A stretch of DNA of 64,000 nt, taken from NCBI GenBank assembly GCA_947456965.1, contig CANGTU010000001.1, positions 123,889-187,888 on the forward strand, given 5' to 3'. Both the position numbers and the translations under genes were made by a program. Below, piece by piece: positions 8,624 through 16,423 of this stretch. Within the stretch, counting starts at the first letter, position 1; each line of letters opens with the position of its first letter. The stretch comes from Flavobacteriales bacterium (GTDB taxonomy: Bacteria; Bacteroidota; Bacteroidia; Flavobacteriales_D; Sanyastnellaceae). Below the pieces are notes generated by a model that saw only the letters and a list, made by a program, of their open reading frames with translations, made no database searches and was not told the origin of the DNA.

Positions 8624-9355
8624 ATGCCCTCCGGCTGCTGCTGGTCATTGCTCTTCTTCACGCTTTTCAGGACTAAACGCCCAGTGTCATGCCAACGCCG
8701 GGGCTGATATCACGATCTGTCTGGGCCAATCAGTGACCCTCGGCGGCAATGCGACGGTTGTCATGCCACTGGAGGATTGTCCAATGACTGAAACAATGGC
8801 GCGGCTGATGTGCCCAATCCTGTGGTCTCTCCATCTGCCACGAGCACCTGCGCAGTCACCGTAAACGGGGGGGGGGCGACGATGAAACGAACCAGATAAC
8901 AGTCACCGTTCTGCTGATGCCCAATGTGAACTTCACGACCACTCCCTCATCGACTTGTGCAGGTGTTCCGATCCCTTTTACCGATGCCAATTCACACCGC
9001 TTGTTCACCTTTGCCATCATAGCCCCTGTCGATTGTACGCTTTCTTCGGCAACCATTTCACCCATTCAGATTGACACTCCGCCTTCCTCCACGTGCACAG
9101 CGCCTCCAGCGGCATGTGTCAATACCGCATTGCCATTTGCCCATAGCACCAATCCCGGCTTTAATCAGGGTGTAATAGCGTTAAGACCTACCTCTGGAAC
9201 TTGGGTGATCCTGCATCAGGGCCAATAACACGAGCACCGCATCCAATCCTGCCCACGTCTATGCTGCTCCGGGAATCCACACGATAACGCGCACTGCATC
9301 GGATGGCGGAACCCCCGTGTTGTCATGCGGGGCCATCACATTAACCTGGATTTGA
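8624..9355 (+). pseudogene. Decayed secreted PKD-repeat protein gene
   Basis: No long frame survives, but pieces of one protein appear in order across changing frames. First is a signal-peptide-like stretch (RLLLVIALLHAFQ). Next are LNAQCHANAGADITICLGQS, then NNGAADVPNPVVSPSATS, QITVTVLLMPNVNFTTTPSS with CAGVPIPFTDA, YLWNLGDPASGP, and finally NPAHVYAAPGIHTIT before a stop at 9353-9355. These are hallmarks of PKD-type repeats of large secreted Bacteroidota proteins. At least four shifts are needed to join them, one at a run of ten G (8867-8876). Genes on both sides are intact, so true gene decay is more likely than poor sequence, though the G run could be a sequencing error. No C-terminal sorting domain remains. 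The flanking stretch 9356-9552 holds only the typA promoter candidate. Confidence 0.75.
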
Positions 9356-9527
9356 ATAGAAAAGCCCCCGCTTCTGTTTTCAGTGTGAATCATGCATCAG
9401 ATGAACCCTGGATGAATGCCGGGCGCGTTGTCCTGATGTGCTGACCTTCTGCATCTTTTAACAGGGGCGATTATGCGCCGATTGTTGGAAATACCCGAAT
9501 GTCTGCCGCGCCGGGCTGAGAATGAAC

Positions 9528-9535
9528 TACTTTTG
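9528..9535 (+). promoter_or_regulatory. Candidate -7 box of typA
   Basis: TACTTTTG, an exact TAnnTTTG match, lies 17 nt before the typA ATG. No TTG is found at the standard upstream spacing. Confidence 0.45.
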
Positions 9536-9552
9536 CACCCGCTAAAATCAAC

Positions 9553-11367
9553 ATGCAGAAAATCCGCAACATTGCGATCATCGCGCACGTGGACCACGGA
9601 AAGACGACCCTGGTTGACAAGATGCTGCTGGCCGGAAAGCTCTTCCAGGAGCACGAGCAGCAGGACGAATTGATTCTGGATAACAATGATCTTGAGCGGG
9701 AGCGTGGAATCACCATCCTGGCCAAGAACGTTTCCATCCCGTTCAAAGGGTATAAGATCAACATCATCGATACACCTGGTCACAGTGACTTCGGCGGCGA
9801 AGTTGAGCGTGTGCTGAATATGGCAGAGGGAGCGCTTCTGCTGGTGGATGCTTTTGAAGGCCCCATGCCCCAGACTCGCTTTGTGCTTCAGAAAGCTCTG
9901 CAGATGGGATTGAAGCCCATTGTGGTAATCAACAAGGTGGATAAGGAGAACTGCACGCCTGAGGAAGTCCATGAACAGGTATTTGACCTCATGTTCAATC
10001 TCGGAGCAACCGAAGATCAGTTGGATTTTCCCGTGATTTATGGTTCAGCCAAGAATAACTGGATGGGGCCGGACTGGAAAACGCCAACCGGCACTATCGA
10101 ACCCTTGCTGGATATGGTAGTGGAACACATTCCCGGTCCAGTGCACCGGGAAGGCACGCCGCAGATGCTTGTAACCTCACTCGATTATTCACCCTACACC
10201 GGGCGGATGGCTATTGGGAAGCTGCATCGGGGAGAGCTCAAATCCGGAATGCCGGTATCGCTCGTTAAGCGTGAAGGCCGCATAGTAAAAGGAAGGATCA
10301 AGGAGCTATACACCTTCGATGGTTTAGGCAAGGCCAAGGTGGAGCGGGTGGTGAATGGAGACATCTGTGCCATTAACGGAATAGAAGACTTCGAAATTGG
10401 CGACACCTTCGCAGACTTTGAGCAGCCCGAGGCCCTTCCCACGATTGCTGTGGATGAGCCCACTATGAGCATGCTTTTCACCATCAACGACTCTCCCTTC
10501 TTTGGCAGAGAGGGCAAGTTTGTGACCAGTCGCCACATCAAAGACAGACTTGACCGCGAGTTGGAGAAGAACCTCGCATTGCGTGTGATGGACACGGATT
10601 CGGCGGATAAGTTCCTCGTTTTCGGACGAGGTGTTCTGCACCTTTCCGTCTTGATTGAGACCATGCGCCGCGAGGGTTATGAGCTCCAGATCGGACAGCC
10701 CAGGGTCATCGTCAAGACCATCCAGGGTCAGAAGCATGAGCCGGTAGAAGAATTGACCGTTGATCTTCCAAGTGAAATGTCGGGCACGGCCATCGAAGCC
10801 GTAACCCGCCGCAGGGGAGAGATGAAAAATATGGAAATCATCGGCGACCGCACCCGCATAGAGTTTGAAATTCCCTCCCGAGGCATCATTGGGCTGCGCA
10901 CTTATATGCTCACCGCCACACAAGGCGAAGCCATCATGGCACACAGGTTCAAGGAATATCAGCCCTGGAAAGGTGACATTACCGGTCGTCTCAACGGCTC
11001 GCTCATTTCCATGGATACCGGCACAGCTACCGCGTATCGCATTGCCAATCTGCAAGACCGTGGGCGATTCTTTATCGATCCCATGGATGAGATCTATATG
11101 GGGCAGGTTGTAGGAGAGCACAGCCGTGATAATGACCTGGTGGTGAACCTCACTGAGGCCAAGCAATTGACCAACTTCAGGGCAGCTGGTTCTGATGATA
11201 AGGCCCGATATGCTCCGGCTATCCGCTTCTCACTCGAGGAGGCGCTGGAGTATATTCAGGCCGATGAGTACGTTGAGGTCACCCCGAAGTCCATTCGGCT
11301 TCGGAAGATTTACCTCAATGAAAACGACCGGAAACGTTTTGCGAAGGAATTCGCCACCGCTAACTGA
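9553..11367 (+). CDS. typA: Ribosome-associated GTPase TypA/BipA
   Basis: TypA is a translational GTPase of the EF-G family that helps 50S subunit assembly and stress adaptation. The 604-aa length is normal. G-domain motifs are present: AHVDHGKTTL (P-loop), RERGITI (switch I), DTPGHSDFGGEVERVL (switch II), NKVDKENC and GSAKNN. The C-terminal BipA-specific region is recognised by GRGVLHLSVLIETMRREGYE and PSRGIIGLRTYMLTATQGEAI-type segments. It is preceded by the PKD pseudogene and followed 93 nt later by the S41 protease on the same strand. Confidence 0.98.
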   Translation: MQKIRNIAIIAHVDHGKTTLVDKMLLAGKLFQEHEQQDELILDNNDLERERGITILAKNVSIPFKGYKINIIDTPGHSDFGGEVERVLNMAEGALLLVDAFEGPMPQTRFVLQKALQMGLKPIVVINKVDKENCTPEEVHEQVFDLMFNLGATEDQLDFPVIYGSAKNNWMGPDWKTPTGTIEPLLDMVVEHIPGPVHREGTPQMLVTSLDYSPYTGRMAIGKLHRGELKSGMPVSLVKREGRIVKGRIKELYTFDGLGKAKVERVVNGDICAINGIEDFEIGDTFADFEQPEALPTIAVDEPTMSMLFTINDSPFFGREGKFVTSRHIKDRLDRELEKNLALRVMDTDSADKFLVFGRGVLHLSVLIETMRREGYELQIGQPRVIVKTIQGQKHEPVEELTVDLPSEMSGTAIEAVTRRRGEMKNMEIIGDRTRIEFEIPSRGIIGLRTYMLTATQGEAIMAHRFKEYQPWKGDITGRLNGSLISMDTGTATAYRIANLQDRGRFFIDPMDEIYMGQVVGEHSRDNDLVVNLTEAKQLTNFRAAGSDDKARYAPAIRFSLEEALEYIQADEYVEVTPKSIRLRKIYLNENDRKRFAKEFATAN

Positions 11368-11432
11368 CGGAGATCCGCTCAGAGCAGTCGGCCGGTTAAC
11401 CTATTTTATGGCCCGGTCTCTGGTATGCATCT

Positions 11433-11440
11433 TAATTTTG
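11433..11440 (+). promoter_or_regulatory. Candidate -7 box of the S41 protease gene
   Basis: TAATTTTG matches TAnnTTTG exactly and ends 20 nt before the preferred ATG at 11461. It lies downstream of an alternative in-frame ATG at 11425, which supports the later start. Confidence 0.4.
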
Positions 11441-11460
11441 GAAGAATACCACTATTCAAT

Positions 11461-13128
11461 ATGCTGAAGAATTGCACCTCTGTTTTTTTCTGGTGTGCTT
11501 TCGTAGTCTTGGGCCAACGTGCCACAGCACAGGTCGCTGATCCGGCCGCTACTACCGACAAGTTTGCCACCCTTCTGAACTACATCCAGCACATGTATGT
11601 AGATTCTGTGGACGCTGAAAAACTAACAGAAAAGGCCATAGTGAGCCTTCTCGAAGAGCTTGACCCCCATTCCACTTATTTATCTAAAGAGGAACTGCAG
11701 GAGGCTAACGAGCCCCTGCAAGGTAGCTTCGATGGTATTGGAATCCAGTTCAATATTCTTCATGACACCATCTATGTAGTGGAACCCATTCAGGGAGGAC
11801 CATCTGAGAAGCTGGGCATTCAGGCCGGTGACAAGATTGTCGAGATAGAAGGAGAAGCAGTGGCCGGCATAGGCATCAAGAATAACGATGTGCTCAAGAA
11901 GCTGCGCGGTCCGAAGGGCACACAAGTTCAGATCGGTATCCAGAGAAGAGGCAGCCGGGAAATTCTTCATTATCAGATCATCCGTGACAAAATTCCGATC
12001 TACTCTGTAGATGCCGTATACATGGCGGCACCGGGCGTCGGGTACATCAAGATCAGTCGGTTTGCGCGCACCACGGTGCAGGAGATGCGCAAGGGCATTG
12101 AAGAATTGCGCGCTCAGGGCATGAAGGATCTGATCATTGATCTGCAGGGCAACGGAGGCGGTCTTCTTAACTCTGCCATTGAGATGGGCGATGAGTTCAT
12201 ATCCGGTGATCGCCTGCTGGTTTATACCCAGGGCCGTTCATTCCCCCGCGAGGATTACCGTGCCAACAAGTCTTTGGAAGGCAGCTTTGAAAAGGGCAGA
12301 CTCATCATCCTGATTGATGAATCCTCCGCGTCAGCCAGTGAGATTGTCAGTGGAGCTGTTCAGGATTGGGACCGTGGACTGATCATTGGCCGCCGTTCAT
12401 TCGGAAAAGGCCTGGTGCAACGTCCGGTTCCCCTGCCCGACGGCAGCGCCGTGCGCCTTACCGTTCAGAAGTACTACACCCCCAGTGGAAGGTGTATTCA
12501 AAAGCCCTATGAAGAAGGGGTAGAGGAATACTACAACGACCGGAATGAGCGCTATGCCCATGGTGAGTTCTTCAATGAAGACAGCGCCCGGGTCAACACT
12601 TCCGAAAAATACTACACCAACATCAGCAAGAGGGAAGTGTATGGTGGCGGCGGTATTTACCCCGACATCTTTGTGCCTCTCGACACAACTGAAAACTCAC
12701 CTTACTTCTCAGAGATGCTCCGCACCGGAGTCAACAACGATTGGGTGCTGACTTACGTGGACCGGAACCGGGCAGAGTTACTGAATAGCTATCCGACACT
12801 GGATAAGTTCGTGGAGGCCTATACCGTGCCAGAAAGCGGAGTGCAGGAGATGATCCAGATGCTGGAAGAGGAGAAGGTGGCTTACAACGAGGAAGAATTC
12901 AGAAGAAGCGAGGGGGCGATTCTTCTCAGGACTAAAGCATTGATTGCGAGGAATCTGTATGACAACGAAGCCTTCTACATCGTAATCAATAATCTTAATC
13001 CGGCGTTAAAAAAAGCCGTTCAGGTCCTGCGTGATGGCACATTCGATTCCATGAAACTGGCCCAGTCGCCTTCCGCACCAAAAGGAAAAGACGATGGTGG
13101 GAGGGATAAGCCGGGCCGGAAGAAATAA
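11461..13128 (+). CDS. C-terminal processing peptidase, S41 family (CtpA/Prc)
   Basis: This periplasmic serine protease removes C-terminal tails from envelope proteins. The 555-aa chain begins MLKNCTSVFFWCAFVVLGQR, a signal peptide. An N-terminal helical part (LEELDPHSTYLSKEE) is followed by a PDZ domain around residues 85-165 (LGIQAGDKIVEIEGEAV) and the S41 core. The catalytic Ser is in DESSASASEIVSGA, and the general-base Lys is in GRRSFGKGLVQ about 26 residues later. The C-terminal part contains the family's typical GGGIYPD motif and ends in a basic, low-complexity tail (GKDDGGRDKPGRKK). The start at 11461 was preferred to 11425 because of the signal peptide and the promoter box between them. 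Confidence 0.95.
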   Translation: MLKNCTSVFFWCAFVVLGQRATAQVADPAATTDKFATLLNYIQHMYVDSVDAEKLTEKAIVSLLEELDPHSTYLSKEELQEANEPLQGSFDGIGIQFNILHDTIYVVEPIQGGPSEKLGIQAGDKIVEIEGEAVAGIGIKNNDVLKKLRGPKGTQVQIGIQRRGSREILHYQIIRDKIPIYSVDAVYMAAPGVGYIKISRFARTTVQEMRKGIEELRAQGMKDLIIDLQGNGGGLLNSAIEMGDEFISGDRLLVYTQGRSFPREDYRANKSLEGSFEKGRLIILIDESSASASEIVSGAVQDWDRGLIIGRRSFGKGLVQRPVPLPDGSAVRLTVQKYYTPSGRCIQKPYEEGVEEYYNDRNERYAHGEFFNEDSARVNTSEKYYTNISKREVYGGGGIYPDIFVPLDTTENSPYFSEMLRTGVNNDWVLTYVDRNRAELLNSYPTLDKFVEAYTVPESGVQEMIQMLEEEKVAYNEEEFRRSEGAILLRTKALIARNLYDNEAFYIVINNLNPALKKAVQVLRDGTFDSMKLAQSPSAPKGKDDGGRDKPGRKK

Positions 13129-13136
13129 TACCTTTG
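13129..13136 (+). promoter_or_regulatory. Candidate -7 box of the DUF1573 gene
   Basis: TACCTTTG matches TAnnTTTG exactly. It begins at the first base after the S41 protease stop codon and lies 28 nt before the next ATG. It could give the DUF1573 gene its own transcript. Confidence 0.4.
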
Positions 13137-13164
13137 TGAACCACAAACAAAAACAAGAAGATCA

Positions 13165-13734
13165 ATGAGCAAGGGAGTACAAATCGGATTGCTGGTGGTC
13201 GTAGCAGGAGCTTTGGGCTTCATCGCCTTCCGCCAGCTTCAGGCAAGGGACGGAGAAATCAGCAGCCGCCCGGCCAATCAAGGCAACACTGTAGTGGTAA
13301 ATCAGCCGAATGGGGAGAAAATGAACGCGTACAACCTGACGCAGTCTGCGGCTGCATCAGAGGCCAGCACTCCGGCACCGACGGCAGGACAAGCCTCACA
13401 AACCCGGGCCAAGACAACCTGGAAGTTTGCCACCACCGAACATGATTTCGGTAAACTGAAGCAGGGTGAGACCGCGGAGTACAAGTTCACCTTCACGAAT
13501 ACAGGCAAGGAGCCGCTGATCATTGAGAACGCTCAGGGTTCCTGTGGTTGCACTGTACCCAATTATCCGAAGGAGCCCATTCCGCCCGGAGGTACCGGCA
13601 CAATTGACGTGAGCTTCAACAGCGCAGGCAAGAGCGGAGCACAGCAGAAGACGGTGACGCTTACGGCCAATACCGAGCCATCCATCACCACGATGCTGAC
13701 GATTAAGGCCGATGTAGAAGCGCCGAAGCAATAA
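13165..13734 (+). CDS. DUF1573 domain protein, membrane-anchored
   Basis: A 189-aa protein with an N-terminal hydrophobic anchor (residues 6-23, IGLLVVVAGALGFIAF) and a long Ala/Thr/Ser-rich linker to about residue 80. The C-terminal DUF1573 domain has the diagnostic segments HDFGKLKQGE, FTNTGKEPLIIENAQGSCGC, IPPGGTG and FNSAGKSG. DUF1573 is an immunoglobulin-like (ASPM-SPD-2-Hydin-type) fold that is very common in Bacteroidota and probably mediates envelope protein contacts; no biochemical function is established. It is followed by a strong terminator. Confidence 0.9.
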   Translation: MSKGVQIGLLVVVAGALGFIAFRQLQARDGEISSRPANQGNTVVVNQPNGEKMNAYNLTQSAAASEASTPAPTAGQASQTRAKTTWKFATTEHDFGKLKQGETAEYKFTFTNTGKEPLIIENAQGSCGCTVPNYPKEPIPPGGTGTIDVSFNSAGKSGAQQKTVTLTANTEPSITTMLTIKADVEAPKQ

Positions 13735-13754
13735 GAACTTGATCCATCAGGATG

Positions 13755-13783
13755 AAAACGGCCGCAGAGATGCGGCCGTTTTT
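13755..13783 (+). terminator. Rho-independent terminator after DUF1573 gene
   Basis: A perfect 12-bp stem (AAAACGGCCGCA / TGCGGCCGTTTT) with a GAGA loop is followed by T residues, 20 nt after the stop codon. The A-rich left arm means it may act in both directions. Confidence 0.85.
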
Positions 13784-13853
13784 GTTGCAATAGACGCGAG
13801 TATTCTCATGTGCTGCCAGAGGGGAGTGTACACCTGAGCGAGGGAGGATGATA

Positions 13854-13885
13854 ACAAAAAAAAGCCCCGGATTACTCCAGAGCTC
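13854..13885 (-). terminator. Terminator downstream of tRNA-Asp
   Basis: On the minus strand an imperfect hairpin (AGCTCTGG / CCGGGGCT) with a 6-nt loop is followed by eight T residues, directly after the tRNA 3' end. Confidence 0.55.
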
Positions 13886-13889
13886 TTAG

Positions 13890-13963
13890 CGGTCGGGACG
13901 GGACTCGAACCCGCGACCCCGTGCGTGACAGGCACGTATTCTAACCAACTGAACTACCCGACC
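13890..13963 (-). tRNA. tRNA-Asp (anticodon GUC)
   Basis: On the minus strand the acceptor GGTCGGG pairs with CCCGACC, leaving discriminator G. The anticodon stem CGTGC/GCACG surrounds the loop CTGTCAC, giving anticodon GUC. The D arm (GTTCAGTTGG) and T arm (GGGTTCGAGTCCC) are intact. CCA is not encoded, unlike the tRNA-Met gene at 7845-7921. Confidence 0.95.
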
Positions 13964-13989
13964 GTTTTACTTTCCTTCGAAAGCGGTTG

Positions 13990-14019
13990 CAAAAGTAGGA
14001 AAAAACCTAACTTGCACAA
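13990..14019 (-). promoter_or_regulatory. Promoter of tRNA-Asp (-33 TTG and -7 box)
   Basis: The minus strand carries TTG (14017-14019), then 19 nt, then TACTTTTG (13990-13997), 26 nt before the tRNA. Both elements and the spacing match the Bacteroidota sigma-A consensus. This is the best promoter in the window. Confidence 0.7.
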
Positions 14020-14119
14020 GGGGTACCGTAAATTTTCATGCTATAGCATTTGATCTTCTCTTCCGGTGCGGCAAGTATGGCTCTTCAAAGCGCCCGCTGA
14101 CGCCCGCTGGAATGCATGC

Positions 14120-14641
14120 TCAGGTCCCAACTGTGTAGCGATCCTGAAGCACGCGCAGGTGGTGTTCTCCATGGCCTGCTATCATCCAGCCGATGATTCT
14201 TGGAGAAACAGCAAGACCGTTGGCAGAGCCCATCCGGTCTATTGCCATATTGTCCATTTTCTTCAGGAGCAGAATCGTCGACAACCGGATGGCCTGAAAC
14301 TCCATGGTGAGCTCTTCCAGGGTGTTGCGGGCAGTATGATCATGATCGGCGTAGGCATTCTCGTCGAAGCCGGGAAGCGCAGTCTGATCGCCCCGGCTGA
14401 TGCACATAGCCCGGTATGCAAAAATGCGCTCTGTATCCACGATGTGCTGGACCACCTGCCGCAAGGCCCACTTGCCCGGTGCGTAACGGAAGTCCAGCTC
14501 ATGCAGCTGACGTGAAGTCAGATATTCCAGGAAGCGACGCGAGTGAGCCTCCAGTGCAGACAGAAGATGGGGCTCAGGCACCAGATTGATGTAGTACCTG
14601 TAGTATTCGGGAGCGATGGAAGGATCAGGGCGGTCAATCAT
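14120..14641 (-). CDS. DinB-like four-helix-bundle protein
   Basis: The 173-aa protein has the DinB/YfiT metal-binding four-helix pattern: a first helix region with YAPGKWALRQVVQHIVDTE (His ligand near residue 66), then ERIFAYRAMCISRGD, and a C-terminal GWMIAGHGEHHLRVLQDRY with the paired His ligands. The PGKWSxxxxxxH signature places it with DinB_2/DinB-superfamily proteins. Members are thiol-dependent transferases or stress proteins, and the substrate here is unknown. It lies downstream of trxA but is separated from it by a terminator hairpin. Confidence 0.9.
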   Translation of the reverse strand: MIDRPDPSIAPEYYRYYINLVPEPHLLSALEAHSRRFLEYLTSRQLHELDFRYAPGKWALRQVVQHIVDTERIFAYRAMCISRGDQTALPGFDENAYADHDHTARNTLEELTMEFQAIRLSTILLLKKMDNMAIDRMGSANGLAVSPRIIGWMIAGHGEHHLRVLQDRYTVGT

Positions 14642-14651
14642 AGGTTTTGGG

Positions 14652-14682
14652 TAAAAGAAAACCGCCTCCCGTAAGGAGGCGG
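14652..14682 (-). terminator. Terminator after trxA
   Basis: An 8-bp GC-rich stem (CCGCCTCC / GGAGGCGG) with a 5-nt loop is followed on the minus strand by TTTTCTTTT, just past the trxA stop. The DinB-like gene starts inside or after this site, so it likely depends on read-through or its own promoter. Confidence 0.75.
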
Positions 14683-14705
14683 CTGCATGCGCATAGAGGT
14701 CGTCA

Positions 14706-15026
14706 TCAACCGATGAGGGCTTCCATCTTTTCTGTCAGGATGTTCTTCGGAACAGCTCCTACGCTCTTGTCTACCACCTGACCTCCTCGAAGGAAGAGAA
14801 TGGTAGGAATGTTTCGGATGCCAAACTTCGCGCTGATGTCGGGATTGTCATCCACGTTAACCTTGCCCACAACCGCCTTACCGGCGTATTCAGTGGCCAT
14901 TTCCTCGACAATCGGGGTGACCATGCGGCACGGACCGCACCATTCTGCCCAAAAGTCAATCATCACCGGCTTTTCGGTGGACATCGCTACCTCAGCGAAG
15001 TTCGCATCAGTAATTTCTACTGCCAT
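14706..15026 (-). CDS. trxA: Thioredoxin
   Basis: A canonical 106-aa cytoplasmic thioredoxin with the redox-active WAEWCGPCRM motif, the DDNPDIS segment, the cis-proline loop (RNIPTILFLRGG) and no signal peptide. It reduces protein disulfides such as those of ribonucleotide reductase. It has its own promoter candidate about 85 nt upstream, at 15111-15118. Confidence 0.98.
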   Translation of the reverse strand: MAVEITDANFAEVAMSTEKPVMIDFWAEWCGPCRMVTPIVEEMATEYAGKAVVGKVNVDDNPDISAKFGIRNIPTILFLRGGQVVDKSVGAVPKNILTEKMEALIG

Positions 15027-15110
15027 GGTATAATTGGTTTGTTGACGTTTCGATCACAACCTTCCTGCCAACCGCCTTGGGCTGTCAGAGAGGCAGGCGA
15101 AAACGGGCGA

Positions 15111-15118
15111 CAAAGGTA
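15111..15118 (-). promoter_or_regulatory. Candidate -7 box of trxA
   Basis: TACCTTTG on the minus strand is an exact TAnnTTTG match. It lies between the Lgt-like gene stop (15126) and trxA, implying a leader of about 80 nt. Confidence 0.4.
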
Positions 15119-15125
15119 ACGGAAT

Positions 15126-16346
15126 TCAGCTGCTCAGTCCATCCGGAGGAATGGTTTCATCCAATGGTTTTTGAACATGCTTGCGCATCCGGCACCAGAT
15201 CAGCAAAAGCAATCCTCCCGTGAAGAAGAGGACCGAGATCACTTCGGCCTGAGTCACCCGCATGCCAAGGAAGTCAAACACCTGATTGACTCTGATCTGC
15301 TCGATCATGAACCTTTCCAATCCGTTGAGCACCAAATAAAAGCCAAGGATCGCCCCGGGCACGTGCATCTTCTTGCGAAGTCGCCAGAGGATCAGGAAGA
15401 TGATCACAGCCATGGTTGTTTCGTACACTGGGGTAGGAAACACAGGTGGCACGAGGTGGGTTCCGTAGCCCTCGAAAATCACCCCATTCGTAAGGGGCTC
15501 GCCCACACCATTCACATTATTGGGGTAATCGTAGGCCCACAGGGAGTCGGGAAGCCAGGAGAGCCAGTCGGGTTTGGGATTTGGATTGGCTATTCCCCAG
15601 TCACCATCTCCACTGACGTGACAGCCAATTCTGCCGATACCATAGGCCAGCATTAGCCCGGGGGCTATGGAGTCGGCGAGATACAGGATATTCATCTTTT
15701 TACGCCAGGCAAAGAAGATGACCCCGGCGGCACCGAGAATCAATCCGCCATAAACCGTCAGCCCGGCCAGAAAACCGCCCAGACTGGGCTCGGTGAAGAA
15801 GCTGATGAGTTCCCGGGGATTCTCGAGAAGATGAAAGAGCTTGGCTCCGATTAATCCGAAAATCGCTGCATAGAAGGTGATGGTGCCGGTGTACTCCCAT
15901 GGCTGAAAGTCCACAATCTGCTCCCTCGGCTCCGGCAATTGTTGCTTGCGGTAAGTCCACCACCGCCACAATCCCATACCCAGTCCGAACAACGCACCGG
16001 CTACCGGATAGCCAGACGAGGAGAAGAGGTGCACTTGTGCTGGCTCATTGCCACCGAAGAGGCGTGAACTGTTGAGCAACAGGTATAGGATTTTCCAGCC
16101 GAAGAAGAATCCCAGGAGCACATGGATGGCTACATCTGTCCAGTCAGGTCCCTTCCCGGTCACAAGCCGGCGCTTCTCTGGCCTGAACTGTCCGAGCTGT
16201 GTCCGTCGGCGCAACTCCAGTGATAGGGTATAACTCGCAGCGATGAAGGCAAGCGCCACAAAGAACCCGAAGCTATTGAGCAGCCTCGCCCAATGCCATT
16301 CAACGCCCAGTGTGTCAGAAAAGAAATGGTATAGGGTGGGGTACAT
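15126..16346 (-). CDS. Prolipoprotein diacylglyceryl transferase (Lgt) family protein, divergent
   Basis: A 406-aa inner-membrane protein with about eight hydrophobic segments. It is longer than typical Lgt (about 290 aa). Lgt transfers diacylglycerol to the lipobox Cys of prolipoproteins. The Lgt layout is visible: VYGGLILGAAGVIFFAW (about residues 195-211), GRIGCHVSGDGDWG (about residue 240), and GLERFMIEQIR (about residue 345), which holds the conserved Arg. However, the His of the usual HGGL motif is Tyr here, and the Asn of the GRxGNFxNGE motif is Cys. It may be a paralogue with altered function, with a canonical Lgt encoded elsewhere. It is followed by trxA and preceded by mtaB. Confidence 0.8.
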   Translation of the reverse strand: MYPTLYHFFSDTLGVEWHWARLLNSFGFFVALAFIAASYTLSLELRRRTQLGQFRPEKRRLVTGKGPDWTDVAIHVLLGFFFGWKILYLLLNSSRLFGGNEPAQVHLFSSSGYPVAGALFGLGMGLWRWWTYRKQQLPEPREQIVDFQPWEYTGTITFYAAIFGLIGAKLFHLLENPRELISFFTEPSLGGFLAGLTVYGGLILGAAGVIFFAWRKKMNILYLADSIAPGLMLAYGIGRIGCHVSGDGDWGIANPNPKPDWLSWLPDSLWAYDYPNNVNGVGEPLTNGVIFEGYGTHLVPPVFPTPVYETTMAVIIFLILWRLRKKMHVPGAILGFYLVLNGLERFMIEQIRVNQVFDFLGMRVTQAEVISVLFFTGGLLLLIWCRMRKHVQKPLDETIPPDGLSS

Positions 16347-16378
16347 AAGTCGATCAGTAGGAAGGATATGCTATTGGG

Positions 16379-16386
16379 CAAAGGTA
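16379..16386 (-). promoter_or_regulatory. Candidate -7 box of the Lgt-like gene
   Basis: TACCTTTG on the minus strand, an exact TAnnTTTG match, 32 nt before the ATG at 16346 and downstream of the mtaB stop. Confidence 0.4.
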
Positions 16387-16423
16387 GGGGGCGCGGATCA
16401 TGTGGCCGCTCCGGCCGGAGGGA

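Noticed and set aside
7845..9355. Possible integration site: tRNA followed by a decayed gene
   Set aside because: No integrase, direct repeat of the tRNA end or foreign base composition was seen between 7845 and 9553.
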